64,000 bases of DNA from contig NZ_FOZP01000003.1 of assembly GCF_900116115.1 (NCBI RefSeq), positions 248,001 to 312,000 of the forward strand, given 5' to 3'. This DNA comes from Lutibacter maritimus (lineage in GTDB: Bacteria > Bacteroidota > Bacteroidia > Flavobacteriales > Flavobacteriaceae). Position numbers and translations under genes: made by a program. Shown here one piece after another: positions 7,792 through 15,831 of this stretch; position 1 is the first letter of the stretch; each line of letters begins with the position of its first letter. The notes beneath the pieces were generated by a model. It saw nothing but the letters and a program-made list of their open reading frames with translations, was not told the DNA's origin and ran no database searches.

Positions 7792-8511
7792 TTAATTTTT
7801 TAGTTTTAAGTCTTTTAAATTGTACTGTCCGCTGGGTATTTGTTTATCATTTACGCGATAATATAACTTGCCATTATTTAAAGATAGCCCTGCTCGCATT
7901 GTGCCATTTACGCCTTTTTTAAAAAGTGTTATCACATAAAATAATGCTGTTTCATTGGGCGGTATTGTGCTGTGAAGTGAACCATAATTATAAAGATTAC
8001 CACCCAAAGTAGCAGCTATATCCGCTATTCCATAATTAAATAATGGCGCTTTATCAAGTGTCATTTTTTCCAGTGGAAAAACTATTTTAAAATAATTATT
8101 TGGTGATGATGGTAATTCAAAAAATTCTGAAGACACTTTTAAAGACAATTCAAACGGATTGGTTGTTTCATTTTTTATCCGCGTCCAAAAAATAGCATAC
8201 ACATATTTTGTATTACTAGAATCCGTATATGTTAGCCCACCTTTTGGCAAACTATTTTCTATTGTTAGCCGTTGGTTGTTAACAGCAACATATTCATATT
8301 TAGTATCAATGTATTTTTCAAGTGCTATTGCAGCACTATCTTGCAAGCCTACATTATTAATGGTATTAGAAATATTTATATCATTTTTAATTTTAGCTGA
8401 TTTTGATGTATTTTCTTGCCCACAAGCATACAATACTGGAATTAAAATAAGGAATTGAAGCAACTTTCTTTTTATATGTATACTGTTGTGGTTTGTATTA
8501 TAATACATCAC
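7792..8511 (-). CDS. Hypothetical lipoprotein, 239 residues
   Basis: The N terminus MMYYNTNHNSIHIKRKLLQF is followed by LILIPVLYACGQ, a lipoprotein signal with lipobox LYAC; the n-region is unusually long, and no later ATG precedes the signal. The mature chain has beta-sandwich character (SNTKYVYAIFWTRIKNETTNPFEL is typical of a DUF-type Ig-like strand pair) and ends with KLYYRVNDKQIPSGQYNLKDL. No family was recognised. It is expected at the inner face of the outer membrane or at the cell surface. Confidence 0.6.
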   Translation of the reverse strand: MMYYNTNHNSIHIKRKLLQFLILIPVLYACGQENTSKSAKIKNDINISNTINNVGLQDSAAIALEKYIDTKYEYVAVNNQRLTIENSLPKGGLTYTDSSNTKYVYAIFWTRIKNETTNPFELSLKVSSEFFELPSSPNNYFKIVFPLEKMTLDKAPLFNYGIADIAATLGGNLYNYGSLHSTIPPNETALFYVITLFKKGVNGTMRAGLSLNNGKLYYRVNDKQIPSGQYNLKDLKLKN

Positions 8512-8560
8512 TTAAAAAGTATTTTTCTATTTACCAATTGTTGGCTGTAGTGTTTTTATT

Positions 8561-9028
8561 TTAATCCCATAATTCAGGTCTATTAATATTCATTGCTCTT
8601 AAATACGATAAAAATTGTCCTGCGTGAACAGCTTCGTGATACCCTATTCTTAATAAATATTTACCGAGTGTTTTATGTTCTCCATTTCCTGGATGAATGA
8701 CTTTCGTTTTTTTTAATTCAGTTTCTGAAAATTTGCTAACACTTTCCAAGAATTCTTTTCGATAAGGTGCAGCAAATTCCAGTTCATCCGCAACACTCAC
8801 AAAAGGTTTGTTTTCCCAAGGCGTTTTGTAATTTGTCATATCTCCTTGATTGATAATTATATTCCATCCATAATCAGCTTGTAACACGTGTCTAATCATT
8901 TCTATTGCGGTTATTGCTGTTTCATCAGGTTTCCAATTGTAATAGCTCTCTGGCAGTGCTTTCCAAAGTTTTATACTTTTTCTTCTTATTTCATTAAAAT
9001 TTAAAATTATAAATTCGGTCTGTGTCAT
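8561..9028 (-). CDS. DinB-family protein
   Basis: 155 residues with the four-helix DinB/YfiT-like layout. Three histidines that form the usual metal site are in place: His47 (IEMIRHVLQADYGW) and His131 and His135 (GYHEAVHAGQFLSYLR). The YNWKPDETA segment after helix 1 is also typical of DinB_2 proteins. The family includes metal-dependent hydrolases and thiol transferases, so an enzymatic role is possible, but the reaction is unknown. It is cytoplasmic, a single gene between spacers. Confidence 0.85.
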   Translation of the reverse strand: MTQTEFIILNFNEIRRKSIKLWKALPESYYNWKPDETAITAIEMIRHVLQADYGWNIIINQGDMTNYKTPWENKPFVSVADELEFAAPYRKEFLESVSKFSETELKKTKVIHPGNGEHKTLGKYLLRIGYHEAVHAGQFLSYLRAMNINRPELWD

Positions 9029-9091
9029 TTTCTGTTATATTTTATCATATTAACAACATAAATTATAGTAAGGTGTTACCCATTGCATTTA

Positions 9092-10210
9092 TTAACTCTT
9101 GGTATTAAGTTCAAGTGCTTTTTTATAGTTTTCGGTTGCTTTTTTCTTATTACCTAAAATTTCATAAGCCTCTCCCAAACTATCATAGGCATTGGAAGAA
9201 TTAGGGAAATTTTCTGTATTTAATATAAAGAATTCTAATGCTTTTAATTTGTTGTTTTCGTTTCCACTCCTTAACATACTATATCCTATTTGGTTCACAA
9301 GTTGTTCAGGTGGTTTAAAACTCCAAGAAAGTCGTTGAGAAATAGATTGGAAATGTTCAATTAGCTGTGCTTTGGTATCTACATCTCTGAAAGAAATATC
9401 ATAATCTTTAAAAATCGTAGAAATTCCATCATAAAAAGCAATTGGAGGAACGGTACTATGGCTTTCATTCTCAAAATATGCTAGTTTCGCATAAAACGCT
9501 CCTTCACATTTACTATTTAATGCTTCATACAATCGTATATGGCGATCTCGGTTTCTAAAATTTCTTTTACCCCAATTGGCTGTTGCAAAGTAAATAAACC
9601 TTTTAAAAGAATTAGCCGTTACGGAATCTAATTTTTCATCCATAGTTTTGGCGTCCCAAGTTCCAAGACTTGGATCAACGCTAATGAATGCGTTAAAAAG
9701 AGTTTTTTCTTTCATATAGGCATAAGTAGCAAGTAAACCACCTAAAGAATGACCATATAAAATTCTATAAGGTTCTGTTCTGTAGTTTCTATCCAGTTCA
9801 GGTATAAGCTCATCTTCCAGAAATCTTAAAAATTTCTCCCCTCCTCCTGAATTATTTTCTCTTACTGTAACGATTTTGTCTGGCGTAAAGTCTCGTCTTC
9901 TATCTACATTTTGAACAGCTACAACAATCATTTCCGGAATTTTTCCGTTGCCACTCATATGGCTTACCATTCCAGTTATAGGTTTAAAATGAGTATTCCC
10001 ATCAAGTATAATAAGAATAGGGTACTTTTTGTAAGATTCCTTACTATTATGGTATGATTCTGGTAGGTTAATCCAATACGCTCTTTCTTCATTTAAAATA
10101 TTGGAATGTAGTGTATGTTTTGTACCGATTATAATTTGTTCAATATTTTGTGATTTTACCTGATTTAATCCGAATAGAAAAAACAGTGCTGCAATTATAA
10201 TTTTACTCAT
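9092..10210 (-). CDS. Secreted alpha/beta-hydrolase esterase with C-terminal TPR
   Basis: 372 residues. The signal peptide (MSKIIIAALFFLFGLNQVKS) is followed by a putative-esterase (esterase D / Fes-like) domain. It contains YPILIILDGNTHF, the nucleophile elbow GHSLGG with Ser155, an Asp-containing VDPSLGTWD and a late His in the NESHSTVPPIAFYDGI segment, completing a plausible triad. Residues about 310-372 form a TPR-like pair (AYDSLGEAYEILGNKKKATE). The combination is common in Bacteroidota and usually annotated as an alpha/beta hydrolase of the siderophore-esterase type. The substrate is unknown. It is expected in the periplasm. Confidence 0.85.
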   Translation of the reverse strand: MSKIIIAALFFLFGLNQVKSQNIEQIIIGTKHTLHSNILNEERAYWINLPESYHNSKESYKKYPILIILDGNTHFKPITGMVSHMSGNGKIPEMIVVAVQNVDRRRDFTPDKIVTVRENNSGGGEKFLRFLEDELIPELDRNYRTEPYRILYGHSLGGLLATYAYMKEKTLFNAFISVDPSLGTWDAKTMDEKLDSVTANSFKRFIYFATANWGKRNFRNRDRHIRLYEALNSKCEGAFYAKLAYFENESHSTVPPIAFYDGISTIFKDYDISFRDVDTKAQLIEHFQSISQRLSWSFKPPEQLVNQIGYSMLRSGNENNKLKALEFFILNTENFPNSSNAYDSLGEAYEILGNKKKATENYKKALELNTKS

Positions 10211-10239
10211 TCTGTTGATGTTATATGATTACCAAAGGG

Positions 10240-10350
10240 TTTGTACAACATTCGTTGCGTTGATAAAAAAACTAATATAATAAATATTAATTGACCTCTA
10301 AAATTAGTAAGGATTTTTGTAAGTAGGCTATAACCAACAATTACGTATAG
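10240..10350. repeat. Spacer repeat family 1, copy C
   Basis: The third related spacer. On the plus strand it reads GTACAACATTCGTTGCG at the left, TAAAATTAGTAAGGATTTTTG and TAAGTAGGCTATAACC in the middle and CAACAATTACGTATAGCTATT at the right, parallel in order to copies A and B. The two ends are roughly inverted relative to each other (GTACAACATTCGTTG against ACGTAATTGTTGG on the opposite strand). It lies immediately 3' of the acetyltransferase gene that ends at 10367. Confidence 0.5.
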
Positions 10351-10366
10351 CTATTGCAAAGCGTTA

Positions 10367-10918
10367 TTATTTATTCCATTCATCTTTTAAGATACTATAA
10401 TACAAAGTATCTCGTCTTCGATTATTTGTCATCAAAGTATGACTTCTTAAAACGCCTTCTTTAATGAGGCCAACCTTTTCCATTCCTTTTCTAGCAGGTA
10501 TATTCAGAATGTCTGTCTTAAATTCAATTCTTAAAGTTGCTGTTTCACTAAATAAATATTCAAATAGTAGTTTTTTTACGTGTCCGTTAATTCCAGTGCC
10601 TTGATATTCTTTCGAAATCCAAGTCCATCCAATTTCAACTCGTTTATTTACCTCTGAGATATTGCCAATTCTTGTTGTTCCAATAATATTCTCCTTTTTA
10701 GGATCTACAATTGTTAAAGGTAGTGCTTTATGCTGCTTTAGGTCAGATATGGCTGTTTTAATCCATTGCTTTAAAATTATTTCATCAGATAAGTCAGCAG
10801 TAAAATAATACCACATTTTGGGGTCAGTTGTCAAACTTTTCATTTTTTCAAAGTCGTCGGTTTTCATCGGTCTAAGAAAGACTCTTTCAGAACGTATTAT
10901 TTTTTTAAAATCTATCAT
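10367..10918 (-). CDS. GNAT acetyltransferase, RimJ/RimL-like
   Basis: 183 residues, the usual size of a single GNAT domain. It begins SERVFLRPMKTDDFEKM, the hallmark of the RimJ/RimL subgroup, has the beta4 strand GTTRIGNISEVNKRVEIGW and the acetyl-CoA loop around SKEYQGTGINGHVKKLLFEY. The C-terminal half holds RIEFKTDILNIPARKGMEKVG. It would transfer an acetyl group from acetyl-CoA to an amine, on a protein N terminus, antibiotic or metabolite; which one cannot be told. The loop departs slightly from the canonical Q/RxxGxG/A (YQGTGING). Confidence 0.85.
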   Translation of the reverse strand: MIDFKKIIRSERVFLRPMKTDDFEKMKSLTTDPKMWYYFTADLSDEIILKQWIKTAISDLKQHKALPLTIVDPKKENIIGTTRIGNISEVNKRVEIGWTWISKEYQGTGINGHVKKLLFEYLFSETATLRIEFKTDILNIPARKGMEKVGLIKEGVLRSHTLMTNNRRRDTLYYSILKDEWNK

Positions 10919-10939
10919 TTATTTAGGACGAGTGATAAT

Positions 10940-11075
10940 ATTGTACAACTAGTTAGAATATGAAAAGTTATAAGTTTTAAAACGTAATTTTCCGTTTTTT
11001 AAAATTAATATTTATTTGTTCTATAAATATTCTATATTGTTGAATTTAGCAATTTTTTATATGTATTGTTGGTAG
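10940..11075. repeat. Spacer related to repeat family 2 (weak copy)
   Basis: Spacer between the acetyltransferase start and the GHKL gene stop. It has AAAACGTAATTTTCCG followed by a TATAAATATTCTATATTG block, in the same order and spacing as the better match at 7690-7783, and then TATTGTTGGTAGCTGGC, which resembles the AATTGTTGGCTGTAG ahead of the DinB stop (8530-8550). The similarity is clearly below that between the two 41-base copies, so membership is tentative. Confidence 0.35.
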
Positions 11076-11084
11076 CTGGCTTTT

Positions 11085-13061
11085 TTATGTTAAGCTCAAT
11101 TTTTCAAATAAAACTCTATTCCGTTCATTTGAGTCTTTCAATATTTTATCAAAGCTCATTATTTCAACGTACATATTGTAATTGTCGTTGAAAAAGAAAT
11201 AACCATCTCCACTCGGTAAAAGTTTGTAACCTGCATCTGATGCACTTGCTTTAAGTTTCGTAGTTAAATCACAAACTATGTAAGCATAAATTGGTGTATT
11301 TTTTCTTAAATCAAATTCTCTTTTATTCTTGTCTTTAGCAATACCATTAATTACCTCTCTTGCATAACGATTTACTTGCGTAATCGGATTTTCTTTATCC
11401 GAATAATCATCTCTCATTGGTCTTTTAAACTCAATGATTACAATAGATTCGTATGGTTTTTCATCATTGGCAAATGCAAAAGGTTTATTAAAAATCAATA
11501 AATCGGGTCTTTCGTTTGATTCCGATTCCATTGCCTTTACTTTATTAAATTTTTTGTCAGAAGCCAAGTATTTATGATAAGAAAGTTTCTCATCTATCAT
11601 CCATAAATTATGCTCTTCAAATCCTATTTCGTCAGATAATTTTTGTAATGGAAATATTAAGTTATGTACTGCCTTTTCAGATGCTTTTTCTTTTAAAAAC
11701 TTGCCAAACAAGTCTAAAACTAATTTACGATGAATTACATATTCTGATAATTTCGAGTTACCAACTTCAATTATTTTTGCATATAATTCTTGATGTTTTT
11801 TTGAAAATGCTTCTTTGTCTTCGTCACTTTCAATGAAGCGCAATATCTGTCTTGCTTCTTGCTTAACTTCTAACTCAAGTTCTTGTTGAATCTTAAAAAG
11901 TTCCAATTCCATTTTCTCCTCATTGAGTGTCGAAGGAATTTTTTTGATTTGACTTGGTTTGTATTTTAGAAGTTGTCTATATCTCGGATGCTGCGAAACA
12001 AACTCTTTAACTTTTGTAAATCGAGTTTGAGACAGTTTTTCAATTTGGTCTTCAAATTCGTTATAAATCATGGAAGTTATTTCTTTTCTTAATTCTTCTT
12101 GTGAAGTTTCATCTGGAAATTTCACTTCACCTTTTGCAAAAGTTATGGAAGTTCTTTCATCGTTAACATTATTATCTAAATAGTCCCCTTCTACGTAAAC
12201 AGAAATTGAGAATGGATTACCTTCTTTATCGTAAAGAAAATTATCCATTTCTGGGATATCTGTTGAAATTTTATCAAATGTTACTTCTCTGGTATTTGCA
12301 CAATAATGGATTTTGTTATCAATTTTATTACTGTAAAGTTTTACAACGCTTAATTTAAAAGCATTGGTTCTAACTTTTATATTTTTGGTTTTTACTTGTC
12401 CTTTGGTGAAAAGTTTAAAAAGGTCGTTTACAACTATTTTATTATCCAAATCATTTATTATTATTCGAGGACAATCATCACTTAAAAAGTATACGAATGT
12501 GTGTTCAATAATTTTTAGAGCAATATCTTCTGGATTATTGTTACACCATTTTCTGTAATCAGCTTTTAATCCTCTCAAAGCTACTATTGTGTATCTCTCT
12601 TGTGTTGTATTTACTTGATTTAAAGTATGATTCTCAATCCCTTTTTTTGTAGGTTCAAATTGAAACTTTCTTAAATTCCATTGTCCGTTTTCTTTATAGC
12701 GACTTTCAATTTCAGCTTTTCGGAATGCTCTCAACCAAGTAAATCGTCCGATTCCTTTTCCTCCTTTACCGTACTTGTATGTTGAGTGAGCAAAATTAAA
12801 AGAATCGTAATTATTTTCATTAAAGCCAATTCCATTGTCTTTTACTACAAAATCAATTATTTCGGGTAAAATTTCGTTTTCGGATAGTTCTAATTTTTTT
12901 TGAGTTGAACGAATTATATCAATTTCAATAATTCCAGTTTTGGTTGAACTATCTTCTTCTATTGCTTGAATAGAATTAACAATTGCCTCAAATAAAGGAA
13001 GTAGTGTATTGCTATAAGCAAGTTTCTTTTCGTTAATTTTTCCTTTGATGTCTATTTGCAT
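11085..13061 (-). CDS. GHKL ATPase protein with C-terminal PD-(D/E)xK-like nuclease motif
   Basis: 658 residues, cytoplasmic, no signal peptide. The N-terminal GHKL (Hsp90/MutL/histidine-kinase type) ATPase motifs are complete: the N-box Glu25-Ala-Ile-Val-Asn29, DNGIG at 75-79 and GKGGKGIGR at 98-106. A middle region (about 150-350) ends in a basic stretch, and 380-415 is a Glu/Lys-rich coiled coil. The C-terminal region has RPDLLIF (Pro519-Asp520), IVIIEFKRP (Glu544-Phe-Lys546) and QVNRYAR (Gln562), the layout of a PD-(D/E)xK nuclease. ATP-dependent conformational control of a nuclease is the natural inference and would suit a defence or DNA-processing role. No partner gene adjoins it; the flanking gap holds a repeat array. 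Confidence 0.75.
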   Translation of the reverse strand: MQIDIKGKINEKKLAYSNTLLPLFEAIVNSIQAIEEDSSTKTGIIEIDIIRSTQKKLELSENEILPEIIDFVVKDNGIGFNENNYDSFNFAHSTYKYGKGGKGIGRFTWLRAFRKAEIESRYKENGQWNLRKFQFEPTKKGIENHTLNQVNTTQERYTIVALRGLKADYRKWCNNNPEDIALKIIEHTFVYFLSDDCPRIIINDLDNKIVVNDLFKLFTKGQVKTKNIKVRTNAFKLSVVKLYSNKIDNKIHYCANTREVTFDKISTDIPEMDNFLYDKEGNPFSISVYVEGDYLDNNVNDERTSITFAKGEVKFPDETSQEELRKEITSMIYNEFEDQIEKLSQTRFTKVKEFVSQHPRYRQLLKYKPSQIKKIPSTLNEEKMELELFKIQQELELEVKQEARQILRFIESDEDKEAFSKKHQELYAKIIEVGNSKLSEYVIHRKLVLDLFGKFLKEKASEKAVHNLIFPLQKLSDEIGFEEHNLWMIDEKLSYHKYLASDKKFNKVKAMESESNERPDLLIFNKPFAFANDEKPYESIVIIEFKRPMRDDYSDKENPITQVNRYAREVINGIAKDKNKREFDLRKNTPIYAYIVCDLTTKLKASASDAGYKLLPSGDGYFFFNDNYNMYVEIMSFDKILKDSNERNRVLFEKLSLT

Positions 13062-13342
13062 ATTGTTCTTTTTTCAGCTTAACCACAACTATATATCTCC
13101 AACCAAATACAACCCTACAGTATTACTATTTTCTGTATAAACCTTTGTTTTATAGTTGTTTTTGAATTTGCAATTTTTTTATGTGTATAAAAATACTAAA
13201 AAAATAAAAAGGGAAACCTCTTTGTGTATTTTTTTTTAACAGTACGCCCTCACTTTTATATGGTACTGCCTTAGGGCTTTTTAAAAAAATACAGCTAACA
13301 AATAATATACAGTGCTAAGTGCTTATAATTTAATAAAGACTT

Positions 13343-13472
13343 TTGTACAATTTATTAAGGACTTTATTATAATTTGTGCTGAACTTTAATAAAAATATTG
13401 TACAATTTTGTGTAAAAAAATTGTAGAATTAAATTAAAATTATTGTACAATTAATTTGAAGAATTTGTACTA
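13343..13472. repeat. Regularly spaced TTGTACAA-type repeat array
   Basis: The palindrome TTGTACAA occurs exactly at 13343-13350, 13398-13405 and 13443-13450. Close variants occur at 13421-13428 (TTGTAGAA), 13465-13472 (TTGTACTA) and, more degenerate, at 13374-13381 (TTGTGCTG). The last four sites start 23, 22 and 22 bases apart, about two helical turns. The sequence between is AT-rich and not conserved. The form is that of iterons or a cooperative operator; the protein that binds is not known. Confidence 0.6.
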
Positions 13473-13554
13473 TTAAAAAATAGTAGTAAATTAACAGGCA
13501 GTTAATACAGGATGGTTAAAGATACATAATTAACATTATTTAACCGCTGTTATG

Positions 13555-13578
13555 GGTTATTTTTTATTAACAATAACC
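13555..13578. promoter_or_regulatory. Inverted repeat upstream of the HU-like gene
   Basis: GGTTATT at 13555-13561 is exactly complementary to AATAACC at 13572-13578 with a ten-base centre, ending 36 bases before the ATG at 13615. It could be an operator or a leader hairpin. There is no poly-T tract right after it. Confidence 0.3.
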
Positions 13579-13614
13579 TTTATAATATTAAAATAGTAAC
13601 CACCCATTTAAAAA

Positions 13615-14025
13615 ATGTTAAAAATGCCTATACGCTACAGAATTACCAAAAGAAGCAACAACATTGCCCTAGAAAAGAAATCGAACTATATTATGCAGGC
13701 CGTTAGTACCGGAACTATAGATATTAATAGGCTTAGCTATGAAATTAGTAACGAATGTACTTTAAGCAAAGTAGATGTAAAAGCGGTTTTGTTTGCCCTT
13801 GGTGAAAAACTAGAATTTCATTTAAAAGAAGGCAAAACCATAGATATTGAAAATATTGGAAAATTTAAAATTGGTTTTAAAAGCATTGCTGCTGAAAACG
13901 CAAAAGATTTAACACCTAAAAAAAGTATTGTAAAGTATCATTTAAATTTTCAACCATCGGTATACATCAAACGTTGGCTAAAAAAAGGACTAAAAACCTA
14001 TAAAGAAGGCAGTACTAGTAACTAA
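13615..14025 (+). CDS. HU-like DNA-binding protein
   Basis: 136 residues. The sequence follows the Bacteroidota HU-related type: a short N-terminal arm (MPIRYRITKRSNN), then a helical body (YEISNECTLSKVDVKAVLFALGEKL, the HU dimerisation helices), then the beta-arm entry GKTIDIENIGKFKIGFKS, then a basic C-terminal tail (IKRWLKKGLKTYKEG). Such proteins bind and bend DNA and probably help organise the nucleoid or assist local nucleoprotein structures. It is transcribed away from the GHKL gene and from the repeat array, and it ends at a strong hairpin terminator. Confidence 0.85.
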   Translation: MLKMPIRYRITKRSNNIALEKKSNYIMQAVSTGTIDINRLSYEISNECTLSKVDVKAVLFALGEKLEFHLKEGKTIDIENIGKFKIGFKSIAAENAKDLTPKKSIVKYHLNFQPSVYIKRWLKKGLKTYKEGSTSN

Positions 14026-14043
14026 CTGTTTGCTGTTAAAATT

Positions 14044-14088
14044 ATAAAACCAACAACGTTCCTTTTAAAGTTACACTGTTGGTTTTAT
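14044..14088 (+). terminator. Intrinsic terminator after the HU-like gene
   Basis: A perfect 12-base stem: ATAAAACCAACA (14044-14055) against TGTTGGTTTTAT (14077-14088), with a 21-base loop, 19 bases past the stop codon. The T-rich right arm and following ATACTTATTTTTATGG act as the U-rich end. Confidence 0.75.
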
Positions 14089-14196
14089 ATACTTATTTTT
14101 ATGGTTTGCATAGCGCAATTTGGTTGCCTCTTTTTAAAGTTTTTACAAACAGTAAAAAGCAAGTAACCTTAGCCTAGCTTACAAGGTAACGCCCAA

Positions 14197-14709
14197 CTAT
14201 TGTTTATACCAACCTGCGTATTTAACGTAGTTATTGGCAATTCTATCAATTTCGCCAGAAATTAGTTCTTGACTAATATCTTTTACTTTTTTTGCTGGCA
14301 CACCTGCGTAAATAGTTCCAGACTCAATATGTGTACCTTTGGTAACCACCGCACCTGCAGCAATAATACTATTGCTTTCTACCACACAATCATCCATTAC
14401 AATGGCGCCCATCCCTATTAAAACATTGTCGTGAATGGTACAACCGTGTACCAAAGCATTGTGTCCTATAGATACGTTGTTGCCAATATTTGTTGGGTAT
14501 TTTTGATAGGTTGCGTGTATCACAGCACCATCTTGTACATTTACTTTGTTTCCTAATTTTATATAATGTACATCGCCACGTAATACCGCATTGTACCATA
14601 TACTACATTGGTTGCCCATACTTACTTCTCCTATAATTACTGCGTTTTCTGCAATAAAACAGTCTTCACCAAACTGTGGCTTGTTTCCGTTTAATTCTTT
14701 AATAATCAT
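14197..14709 (-). CDS. Gamma-carbonic anhydrase family protein
   Basis: 170 residues with left-handed beta-helix hexapeptide repeats throughout (GEVSMGNQCSIWYNAVLRGD, NNVSIGHNALVHGCTIHDN, NVLIGMGAIVMDD). The three histidines that bind zinc in this family are present as His65 (GAVIHATYQ), His83 and His88 (SIGHNALVHG), and RGD at 44-46 matches the conserved Arg-Gly-Asp. The family forms trimers in the cytoplasm. Some members hydrate CO2 and others are inactive or bind acyl compounds, so enzyme activity is likely but not certain. It is the housekeeping-type YrdA/PaaY-like protein often found beside PorP-family genes in Flavobacteriia. Confidence 0.9.
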   Translation of the reverse strand: MIIKELNGNKPQFGEDCFIAENAVIIGEVSMGNQCSIWYNAVLRGDVHYIKLGNKVNVQDGAVIHATYQKYPTNIGNNVSIGHNALVHGCTIHDNVLIGMGAIVMDDCVVESNSIIAAGAVVTKGTHIESGTIYAGVPAKKVKDISQELISGEIDRIANNYVKYAGWYKQ

Positions 14710-14776
14710 ATTTTATAATACTAAATAATACCTTCTGTTTAGATGGCAAAATTACTTAAATAAAATTGAAAGTGTA

Positions 14777-15751
14777 TTAAAATGAGCCATTGATATTAGG
14801 ACAACCACCAATTCTTCTTGGTGAACGGCAACCAAAATTAAACCCTAAAGATATTTGATGATACCCAGCATCATCAAATAAAATTTCACCAGATTGCTTG
14901 GTGTATGTGTAAGAAATCATAAAGTTATTAAAGTTAACACCTACAATGGGTGTTAGGTAGTTTAACTCTTCGGTATTGGCATTATCAAAACCTTTTCTGT
15001 AAGAAAAAGCTGCCCATATTTGCGCATCTTGTACTTCTTTATATACTTTTAAATTAAAGTCTACAAACTTCTCTCCTGTTCTTTCAATAGTTTGCGCCAT
15101 TACAGATGGCTCTAGCTGAAAATTATCGTTTTGGTCATAATAATACCCCAAGGTTACTAAATACCTGCGTAGGTTTAAAGATTCATAGCGGTCGTTATAC
15201 AAATTACGCGCACTTAATAAAATGTTTTTTGCAGTAAAATACGAGAAAAAACCGCCTTTGTGGTACGCCATACTAACATCGGAATTAAAGTAACTTTCAC
15301 TTTGTACAATTTGTGAAATTACAGGATCTGGAATGGTAAAATCACGTTCATCAACATTGTTATTGACCACCATAAAAGAAAGTCCGAATGATAATTGGTT
15401 TACCTCATCATATCTATTGCCAAGTTGAATGTGGTACGCATACGCACCTTGAGCTCCTTGTTGCGAGTGATAGCCATTTTTATCATTAAATAAAATAAGC
15501 CCCAAGCCCATATTTTCACCCACTTTGGTATGGGCGCTTAATGTTTGTAATGATGGTGCATCTTCTATTCCTGCCCACTGTGTTCTTGCAGTAAACCTTA
15601 ATTTTCCACAATTTCCAATTCCTGCTGCTGATGGATGTACTAAAAAAACATTGTCTGATAAATAATCAGCATAAATAGGCAATGTTTCCTGTGCATTTAA
15701 AAAAGGAAGCGTTAAAAAAAATGTTACTACAAATACTTTAAAAAATTTCAT
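14777..15751 (-). CDS. PorP/SprF-family type IX secretion outer-membrane protein
   Basis: 324 residues with signal peptide MKFFKVFVVTFFLTLPFLNA. The mature part begins with the family signature YADYLSDNVFLVHPSAAGIG and FTARTQWAGI, then continues as repeated amphipathic beta strands (GLGLILFNDKNGYHS, YHIQLGNRYDEVNQLSFGLSF, LRRYLVTLGYYYDQN) and ends with a glycine-rich final strand (GYHQISLGFNFGCRSPRRIG). PorP/SprF proteins are outer-membrane barrels tied to type IX secretion and gliding-adhesin export. Here the gene stands alone, without a large adhesin next to it. The window also carries a protein with a type IX sorting tail (42248-44173). Confidence 0.9.
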   Translation of the reverse strand: MKFFKVFVVTFFLTLPFLNAQETLPIYADYLSDNVFLVHPSAAGIGNCGKLRFTARTQWAGIEDAPSLQTLSAHTKVGENMGLGLILFNDKNGYHSQQGAQGAYAYHIQLGNRYDEVNQLSFGLSFMVVNNNVDERDFTIPDPVISQIVQSESYFNSDVSMAYHKGGFFSYFTAKNILLSARNLYNDRYESLNLRRYLVTLGYYYDQNDNFQLEPSVMAQTIERTGEKFVDFNLKVYKEVQDAQIWAAFSYRKGFDNANTEELNYLTPIVGVNFNNFMISYTYTKQSGEILFDDAGYHQISLGFNFGCRSPRRIGGCPNINGSF

Positions 15752-15831
15752 TACGTAAAAAAATCGACCTTCAAATATATGCTATTTATACGTATTTATG
15801 AATTGAGAAAAATTATAATTGCCACTAAGCT

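Larger units (their letters stand above)
13062..13614. other. 553-base intergenic region between the GHKL gene and the HU-like gene
   Basis: A divergent region. The left part (13062-13300) should contain the GHKL promoter and has competing short inverted repeats around 13232-13280 (AGTAC...GTACT and GCCCT...AGGGC). The centre (13343-13472) holds the TTGTACAA-type array listed separately. The right part has an inverted repeat GGTTATT...AATAACC at 13555-13578 ahead of the HU-like gene. No coding frame was seen. Confidence 0.55.

Noticed and set aside
430-11085. The left-hand gene array as a classical integron
   Set aside because: No integron integrase is visible, and the spacers lack a clear GTTRRRY/RYYYAAC pair that I could align in all copies. 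I keep only the weaker description, cassette-like.
13343-13472. The spaced repeats as a CRISPR array
   Set aside because: The repeated unit is only about eight bases and palindromic, the intervals are too short and variable in sequence but not spacer-like in length, and no cas gene is near.
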